From assembly GCA_019916065.1 (NCBI GenBank), contig CM034241.1:21095541-21159540 (forward strand): a stretch of DNA of 64,000 nt. The letters are read 5' to 3'. Positions 57,101-64,000 of the stretch are shown here, piece after piece. The notes beneath the pieces are model-generated. The model had not been told where the DNA came from and searched no databases. It was given only the letters and a program-made list of their open reading frames with translations. This DNA is from Vitellaria paradoxa (taxonomy: Eukaryota; Streptophyta; Magnoliopsida; Ericales; Sapotaceae). Every line of letters starts with the position of its first letter. Within the stretch, counting starts at the first letter, position 1. The position numbers and the translations under genes were made by a program.

Positions 57101-58368
57101 ACCAATAACACTTGCTGTCTGCATATTAGCTTCATTATTCAAAAAAGAGATAGTTAAGAAAAATGAAGCAAGTATGAAGTGTTGTAAGGTTGAAATTGAA
57201 GAGATTGATTCTCAAAATCAAGAGGTAGAAGAGATAACTTTGCACTTTGGTCGACGTCTTTCATTACCACAAAAGTAGCAACATAAAAACACTCTTTCTT
57301 GTTCAGATGTTTCTCCAAATCCCAACACAAAAGTTTTGTCAAAGTCTAACTCAATAGAAAAGGAAAGAGCAGAAGATTCTCCCAAGATACCTATTAGACA
57401 TAGTGCTCAGAATGCATCACTTCAAGTTAAATATGATATCTTAGCATATCAAAAGCGTATTCCAACTCTTCTAAGTGTCTATGATGTGTTGCAATTATCA
57501 AGAGAGCATAGATAAGCATTGATTCAAGCTTTAATTAGCCCAGTTCTTTATGTGGATAATGCTAATTCATTACTACTTAGAGAACTCTATGCTAAATATA
57601 TGGCCTATATCACTTTTACTGATGATGATTTATAACTTGGGTAGCATCACAATCATCCTATTTTTGTCTTAGGGGTTATTAGGGGTACTATGATAACTCG
57701 AATCATGTTAGATTATGGATCAGCCATAAATTTACTGCCTTTGAAAATATTATGGTTGACAGGCATGTCATTTACCAGTTGTCACATTCAAATTTAACAA
57801 TTCAAGGATTTAATCAAATGGGAAAAAAGCCCTAGGCACTATTGAGTTGCAAACACTACAACAATAAACACTACAGCAATAAACACTTTTAGCGAGTCGC
57901 GAAAAGTTATTTTTTGGTCGCTAAAACTTTTGCCGACCAAATATAATTTGGTCGCCCGTTAATCGGCAAAGGCTAGTGGCAGAAGGTATTGGTGACCAAA
58001 AATATATTTGGTCAGTAAAAGTATAATTTTTGCCGACCAAACTTTGGTTACTAAAAGATACGCCTTTAGCGACCAACATATATTTGGTCAGCAAAGGTTT
58101 ACCTTTAGTGACCAAAAATTTGGTCGCCAAAGGTTAGTTTTTGGCGACCAATTGGTCGCTAAAAGGCTCTTTAATTGAAAATTTGAATTAATTTGAAAAA
58201 AAAATAAAAATTCAAATGTGGCGCCACGTGGCATCATTTACGGACATGTCATCATGCCACATGGCAACTTGTGTTATGCCACGTGTTGACCTATGATTCC
58301 ATCATATGTCAACCTATGATTTCGCCACGTGTTGAATTTATATTTTTTAGATTTTTATTGTTGTTGCT

Positions 58369-58423
58369 GAGATTCGAACTCGTGCCATTTCTTTGAAAGT
58401 TCATGTGATTGACCACTAGGCCA
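58369..58423 (-). other. tRNA-related (SINE-like) A-box/B-box segment inside H
   Basis: The minus strand has TGGCCTAGTGG (A box, 58423-58413) and, 31 bases on, GAGTTCGAATCTC (B box, 58381-58369). These match the internal RNA polymerase III promoter of tRNA genes in sequence and spacing. The surrounding sequence does not fold into a full tRNA by eye, so a tRNA-derived SINE head or fragment is likelier than a tRNA gene. Confidence 0.5.
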
Positions 58424-59593
58424 AGCTATTATTTGTATTTATATTTTACACTTTTTTGTATATATACACAAACATTTATCACTTTTGGCGACCAATTGGT
58501 CAGCAAAGGTGCCCTTTTAGCGACTAATTGGTCGCCAAAGGTATGCCTTTAGCGACCAATTGGTCGCCAAAAATGATAAAAAAATTTATGATTTTTATTA
58601 ATTACTTTAACTTTTTTATAATAAATTTTTAACACTTTGACCAACCAATTGGTTGCAAGAAGTGCCCCTTTATAGACTAATTAGTTACCAAAAGTGATAA
58701 AAAAATTTATTATTTTTATTTAATTATTTTAACTTTTGTTTCAATAATTTGAAATCATAAACAATATATGAAACTATATAGGTATTTAGTAAATAATTTA
58801 TGAATAACTATTACATTTAACTAAAAATAATTTTAAATGTTTTTTTTCATTTTCCTCCAATTCGTATGTGTAGCACATATTTAATACATATCTTTAATTT
58901 AGTTATATCATAGCTCACTTATATATTTTTTTCTTTATTTTGTATTTATATTCTTAAAAATAATTTGGTCGCATTTAGTTTTAGTTTTAGAAAATTATTT
59001 TTAAAAAGCAAATTTTTGAAAACTATTTTAAGAATTTATTTCTAATAAAGAAAATATTTTAGGTGATTACATTTGGAAATAAGTTCTAAAAAGATAAAGA
59101 AATGAAATTACTTAAAATTAATAAATAATATTTGTTATTTTTATTTTTAAATTTAAATTTAAAATAATGTCACTTTAATATAATTAATATTAAATTACAC
59201 TAAAGAATTATTAGATATTAAAACGTTTAATATTCACTTGATTATAAGTCATACAAACTATTAAGATTACTCCAACATATTTACTTTAAAACAAAAAATG
59301 ATTATATATTCAAATTATCTAAATTTGATTTGGTGAATTTAGTTTTAGCATTAATTTGGTAACATTCTTTTATTGATCTATGATTATAATTTTTTATAAT
59401 TTTTATAAATTAATTAAAATTAATAAATAAACGTTAAAATAAAATTTTTGAAATCTAATTTAAATCATACAAAGAGATAAATAAATTTGTTTGAGAGAAA
59501 AATAGAGAAAGAAATAAAATTTAATTATTTTTATTTATCCATTTCATTTTTTTAGTGACTAAATTAATATTTGGTCGATGAAGAGATTTTTTT

Positions 59594-60230
59594 AGCGACC
59601 AATTGGTCGCCAAATACTTGGAATTTAGCCACCAAACTTATTTGGTCACTAAAAATGAATGTCAAAAATTATGAAAATATTTTGCGACCAAATGTTTTGG
59701 TAGCCAAAAGTCATTATTGGCGCCAAAGGATGGAGGGAAATATTTTAGAACTCTTTAGCAACTAAATTAATATTTGGTCTCCAAAGGTTAACCTTTAGCG
59801 ACCAATTGGTCACCAAATGCCTGAAATTTAGCTACCAAACTTATTTGGTCGTTAAAAATAAATGTCAAAAATTATAAAAATATTCTGTAACCAAATGTTT
59901 TGGTATCCAAAAGTCATTATTGGTGCCAAAAGTCATTGTTGGTGCCAAAAGATAGAGGCAAATATTTTAGAACTCTTTAGTGACTAAATTAATATTTGGT
60001 TAGTAATGGTTAAGTTTTAACGACCACTTGGTCGCCAAATGCCTAGAATTTAGCAACCAAACTTATTTGGTCGCTAAAAATAAATGTCAAAAATTATAAA
60101 AATATTCCGTGACCAAATGTTTTGGTAGCCAAAAAGCCATTGTTGGCGCTAAAAGATGGAGGGAAATATTTTAGAACTCTTTAGTGACTAAATTAATATT
60201 TGGTCGCTAAATGTTAACTTTTGACGACCA
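59594..60230. repeat. Tandem copies of a 204-222-bp unit in the right part of H
   Basis: Three copies marked by TTAGAACTCTTTAG at 59745, 59967 and 60171. Each contains GCGACCAATTGGTCGCC, GAATGTCAAAAATTAT and CCAAATGTTTTGGTA words. The middle copy has an extra 19-bp duplication (AAAGTCATT-TTGGTGCC). Confidence 0.8.
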
Positions 60231-62299
60231 ATTGGTCACCAAATGCCTGGGATTTAGTGACCAAATGATGTTTAGTTGCTAAAAACTAATATTTAGCGAC
60301 CAAATTTAGTTTTGGTCGCGAAAAATGGTCACTAAAAATGCTTTTTCTTGTAGTGAAATGGAATTTGATGGCCTATATACGTCAGCATTATTTCATGTTA
60401 TCGATGCTGATACATCATATAATGCGCTGTTAGGGCGTCCCTGGATCCATACTAATAAAATTCTTCCTTCAACACTACACCAAGGTTTCAAGTTTGTCAT
60501 ACAAGAAAATGGTAAGTTAGTTGAAAGGAAGATCACTACTGATCCTAATCCCTTGGAAATGAAGAGGTAAATTGTATAAAAGGTAAGTTTTATAAAGTTA
60601 ACAAGTTTTTGTCACTTTCTTCTACAAGTGATTTACAAGAAAGCAAGAAAGAGAAAGAAGTCAAGCCCTTGACTTTACCTTCTTCATCAAAAGCAAAAAG
60701 TGTCCAAGTCAAAGTGACCTTTTCAAAAGGAATTGATAGAAATTCTACTAAAAAAACTTCAAAACCATAATTGTTTTGAAAGGACCAACAACAATTAGAG
60801 CAAGTTATAGTGATAACTACTCAAGAAAATTCTATTCAAGAAACAATGACAACTTTAACCATAGATTACTCTTGTCCTCCCTAAAAAATAAATCAGTCAT
60901 TTCCAAAAAGTGTGGTGATTATAACTACATTTGAGGAAGATGGAAGCCATAATAGGCATGTCGTCATTCATAAGAAACAACCATGGAGATTAACTTCATC
61001 ATCAGTTGGTCCATCAAACTGGAAGCCCAAAAAAAAAGGGGGTTTACTCCAATAAAGGCAAAAAGAATGTCGTTATTCACCAAGAAAATGATGTACTCAA
61101 AACTAACTTTTTAGAACCTGCAATCTTCATAGATTAAGAAAAGGCAATGTCTATCGAAGCTAATGACAAAATCAAGCCTCGAGTCTCTGTGTTCAAAAGG
61201 CTTTAAGGCTTTCGTTATTCTAAGCCATTGAAATTTAAAAAGAACAAGAAATGGAAGTTGAAAAAGAATCAAATGTCCTCATAAAGAATGATGGGGAAAA
61301 TAATGTTGACAAAAATTTAGAAGAGGTTTCACAAATTAATTGTGCATCTTCGACAAAAATCAATTGGAAGACTCCTTTAATCAATAGCAAGATGTTAAAT
61401 CTGTTTAAGCTAACCCTACAAAAAATGATCATGTTAATAGGAACAAGGTTAACATACAAAAGGAAATTGCCCCTTCTATGGATAATATGAAAGTTGACCC
61501 TCACCCAAACAAAGAAACCCTTAACACAACTAAAGTAAAAAGGTCATCAATTCTTACTCCAATTATGGGAAGGTCATCAATTCTCACTCCAATTATGGGA
61601 TTGTGTAAATACTTGGGAGCTCAGAAAAGAAAAAATTCATTGTTAGATATATTTCAGACACTGAGCTTATTAAATACTCTCATAATTGGTAAGGTTCTAA
61701 AGTCATGCTCGAAGGCTTAAAGCTTATCAATCAGATGATGAATTATGGTTCTGACCTAAGAGATATCCTAAATTTCAGAATTTCTTTAATCCTAATGAAG
61801 ATGATCTTATGCTTAATCCCAGAAGTCCAAACACCATCTCTACCACATGGACGTATGATGGGGAAAGCTTAGGTAGTGACCATTTCTGTCTCAACGTTGA
61901 CATGTTGTGTAACAAAGAATTAGAAGAAATTGAATAGGTTAATTGTATCTCCTCTGAGGAATGCCAAACAACAGATTCTTCTAGTTAAGAACAAGATAAC
62001 AATCATATTCAAGATAAGTCTCCCGAATAGATTGAACAAACTCAACCCACATCACCACAGATTGAAGATGGCAGTCAAGCCACTATTAATGGACTCAAAG
62101 AAATCAATCTCAGAACTGTCGAGGATCCCAAGCCTATCTTCATTAGTGCTCTTATTTTCTAGGAAGAATTAAGTGCCTATCAAGGGCTTATTCAGGAATA
62201 TCGAGATGTGTTTGTTTGTGGATATCAAAAAATACCAGGACTAGCTAGATCCTAAAGTTACAGTTCATTGACGATCTCTATCAAATGAAAAACATCCTG

Positions 62300-63460
62300 T
62301 AAAGCAAACTCAATGTCATATTTGACTAAAGCTAATTGTGAAAATAAACGTTGAAGTGGAAAAATTGATAAATGCTGGCTTCATTCGAGAGGTTCAATAT
62401 CTAACTTGACTCATAAATATTGTGCCAATCAAAAAGAAAAATGGACAAGTTCGCATATGTACATATGTTAGAGATCTAAATGATGCAAGTCTAAAAGATA
62501 AATTCCAGCTCCTAGTTATTAAATTGTTAGTAGATACAACCATTGAATATGATGCTCTATCTTTCATGGATGGGTTTTCGTCTTACAACTAAATAAAAAT
62601 GGCTACATAAGATGAAGAATTGACTACATTTCATACCCCTAAAGGAATGTAATGCCCTTTGGATTGAAAAATACTAGCGCCACATATCAACAAGCTATGA
62701 CATATGTTTTCAATGACATGCTCCATAATACACTTGAATGTTACGTGGATGAAAACAGCACTTAAAGGATTTGAAAAGAGTTTTCGATAGACTTCAAAAA
62801 TATCAGCTCAAAATGAACTCTTTAAAATGTGCATTCAGGATTACAACAAGAAAATTTCTTGGTTTGTTGTCAAATATTGAGGAATTAAAATTGATCCAAC
62901 CAAAATCAAAGCAATTTTGGAAATGCCACCTCCTCAAAACTTGTGCTAGTTATGTAGTCTCCAAGGGCGGTTGGCTTACAAAAGAAAATTCATATCAAAT
63001 TTATCAGGACAGTGTCAACCTTTTACCAAACTGATGAAGAAGGATGTCCCTTTTGTGTGGGATCAAACATGTCAAAATGCTTTTGATAACATTAAAGCAT
63101 ATTTGACAATACCACTAATGTTGATGGCTTCTATTAAGGATGACCATTGATTCTATACATTACAGCTTTTAAGCACTCTTTTAGGAAATTACTTGCTCAA
63201 AACAATGATAAAGGAAAAGAAAATTCTTTGTACTACATAAGTCGTACACTCGTTGGGGTAGAAAATAATTACTCTCCCACTAAGAAAGTTTATTTTGTAT
63301 TAATTTTTGTCATGTAAAAACTAAGATATTACTTGCTTTCCCATCCAGTTACTTAATTTTAAGAGCTGACCTTTTGAAATATTTGATGTCCAAACCATTC
63401 TTGTCAGGCTGTTTGGCTGAATGGTCATTTCTGCTAACAGAATTTGACATCACCTTTGTC
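62300..63460 (+). pseudogene. Reverse transcriptase and RNase H remnant of element G
   Basis: Recognisable pieces: LINIVPIKKKNGQVRIC and VRDLNDASLKDKF (about 62415-62505), LSFMDGFSSYN (about 62560-62590), CYVDENS at the catalytic block (about 62740), and LKMNSLKCAFRITTRKFLG. The DD pair reads D-E. The conventional RNase H follows in fragments (VPFVWDQTCQNAFDNIKAYL about 63050; ISRTLVGVENNYSP about 63240). Stops such as those near 62594 and 62650 and several frameshifts show loss of function. Confidence 0.75.
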
Positions 63461-63559
63461 CCCTAAAGGTAATAAAATGTTAGGCACTTGTTGACTTTCT
63501 TGCAGGACTTTTAATACCTGATAATATGCAATCACTAGATTACTTTCTTGATGAGGAAG

Positions 63560-63975
63560 TACTGACTATTGAAATTGCATCATGGCAATTTTATTTTGAT
63601 GGGACATTAAGAAAGAAATGATTTCGGGCAGGCATTGCCTTTATAACACCCTTTAAAGGTTTAATCCTATACTTATTCTCACTTTTGGTGCTATATTTTA
63701 GTAATGTGGTAGAGTATGAAGCATTGATTATTAGCCTAGAAATGGCACTGGAAATGCACATCAGTTGCTTAAAAATATATGGTGATTCTCAATTGGTTGT
63801 CAAACAATTAAAGGACCTATATGAAGTTAGGAATGAGAACTTGGTATTTTATTACCAAATAGTGAAGTACCTGATGTCTCAATTTCATGAAATTGACCTA
63901 AATCATGTGCTTAGGTCAAAGAATGATAATGAACATGCATTGGCTAATTTAGCAGCATCTTTAACTTTACCTTAG
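63560..63975 (+). pseudogene. Second RNase H of element G
   Basis: WQFYFDGTLRKK at about 63583, with a stop directly after, then an open stretch 63685-63975: VVEYEALIISLEMALEM, GDSQLVVKQLKDLYEV and EHALANLAASLTLP. This is the extra RNase H typical of Tat elements. It ends at TAG (63973-63975); integrase should follow beyond the window. Confidence 0.8.
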
Positions 63976-64000
63976 CAAAGAGACATATAAGTCAAAGTTG

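Larger units (their letters stand above)
57854..60355. mobile_element. Non-autonomous CACTA transposon H (2502 bp)
   Basis: Left end CACTACAACAATAAACACT, right end TTTTTCTTGTAGTG, flanked by a 3-bp duplication AAA (57851-57853 and 60356-60358), all typical of the CACTA (En/Spm) superfamily. Subterminal zones (57890-58170, 58480-58690, 59560-60340) are packed with TTTGGTCGCCAAA and TTTAGCGACCAA words in both orientations, where a CACTA transposase would bind. The centre is AT-rich, has no transposase ORF, and includes GCCACGTG-rich DNA (58215-58340) and a tRNA-like segment (58369-58423). Confidence 0.9.
57600..60570 (+). pseudogene. Protease remnant of element G, split by a CACTA insertion
   Basis: Before the insertion: NHPIFVLGVIRGTMITRIM and LDYGSAINLLPLKIL, where the catalytic D-T/E-G reads D-Y-G, then a frameshift. 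After it (60356-60570): [19 protein letters not shown] and [19 protein letters not shown], open and well conserved. The 3-bp duplication AAA at both junctions shows the protease was continuous before element H inserted. Confidence 0.8.
54364..64000 (+). mobile_element. Tat-type Ty3/gypsy element G, 5' part, heavily decayed
   Basis: Starts at the primer site and continues through gag, protease, RT and second RNase H to the window end. The order and the second RNase H motif place it in the Tat lineage, related to C but of a different family. A CACTA transposon (57854-60355) splits its protease. Stops and frameshifts are more frequent than in C. The stretches 54391-55500 and 60571-62200 (leader and pol linker) are too decayed for domain calls; a 73-codon ORF at 54455-54676 has no recognised domain. 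Confidence 0.75.

Noticed and set aside
58360..58433. A functional tRNA gene
   Set aside because: A and B boxes are present but no full cloverleaf with acceptor stem can be drawn, and it lies inside a transposon.
25467..64000. Endogenous pararetrovirus in place of Tat elements
   Set aside because: LTRs, primer sites next to LTRs, second RNase H and integrase downstream of RT are present; no movement-protein or caulimovirid domain order is seen.

Overview
This window is plant nuclear DNA, most likely from a eudicot. It is AT-rich and built almost entirely of LTR retrotransposons nested in one another: Ty1/copia (Sirevirus-like) and Ty3/gypsy (Athila-like, Ogre/Tat-like). It also holds a non-autonomous CACTA transposon and Helitron-like AT-rich repeats. 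Only one intact host gene is convincing: an intronless U-box/ARM E3 ubiquitin ligase of the PUB22/23/24 type at 47318-48517 (minus strand). No rRNA, bona fide tRNA gene, CRISPR array or prokaryotic operon structure was seen. All family names come from reading translated motifs and element termini by eye; no database search was run.

Layout, left half (1-24574). The simplest reading is a four-deep nest. The outermost element is a plus-strand Tat-type Ty3/gypsy element (called B), of which only the integrase C-terminus (19440-19817), an antisense ORF (20822-23429) and the 3' LTR (23950-24574) are visible. A minus-strand Ogre-like element (A) sits in B's integrase: about 3.55 kb of LTR (15871-about 19424), a tRNA-Arg-type primer site (15851-15866), a long leader and a broken gag (7885-9330). 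An Athila-like minus-strand element (2286-7884) sits in A's gag. The 3' end of a Sirevirus-like copia element (1-2285) abuts the Athila-like pol. The leader of A also carries a Helitron-like or foldback cluster (9548-14498).

Layout, middle (24834-47177). A second plus-strand Tat element (C) has both LTRs. It has decayed gag, protease, RT, dual RNase H and integrase in the usual order, then a long antisense ORF with plant-mobile-domain-like motifs (45824 down to 32896). Two later insertions split that antisense ORF, each with a perfect 5-bp target duplication: a solo LTR (D, 34928-38175, ATAGT) that itself holds another solo LTR (F), and an Athila-related, mostly non-coding 7.4-kb element (E, 38341-45730, TATCA). 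C's 5' LTR lacks about 430 bp, including the TATA region present in its 3' LTR.

Layout, right part (47178-64000). C ends about 140 bp beyond the stop codon of the U-box gene. The gene's upstream side has a microsatellite and a duplicated block, then about 5.4 kb of AT-rich intergenic DNA. From about 54364 to the window end lies another plus-strand Tat element (G), heavily decayed, whose protease region is split by a 2.5-kb CACTA element (H, 57854-60355, TSD AAA).

Nothing here amounts to a clearly new molecular system. The most unusual points are the two different antisense ORF families behind Tat pol genes, the promoter-deleted 5' LTR of C, a 65-bp motif shared by unrelated LTRs, the unassigned cargo of E, and the inverted Helitron-like termini bracketing an unrecognised 3-kb segment.
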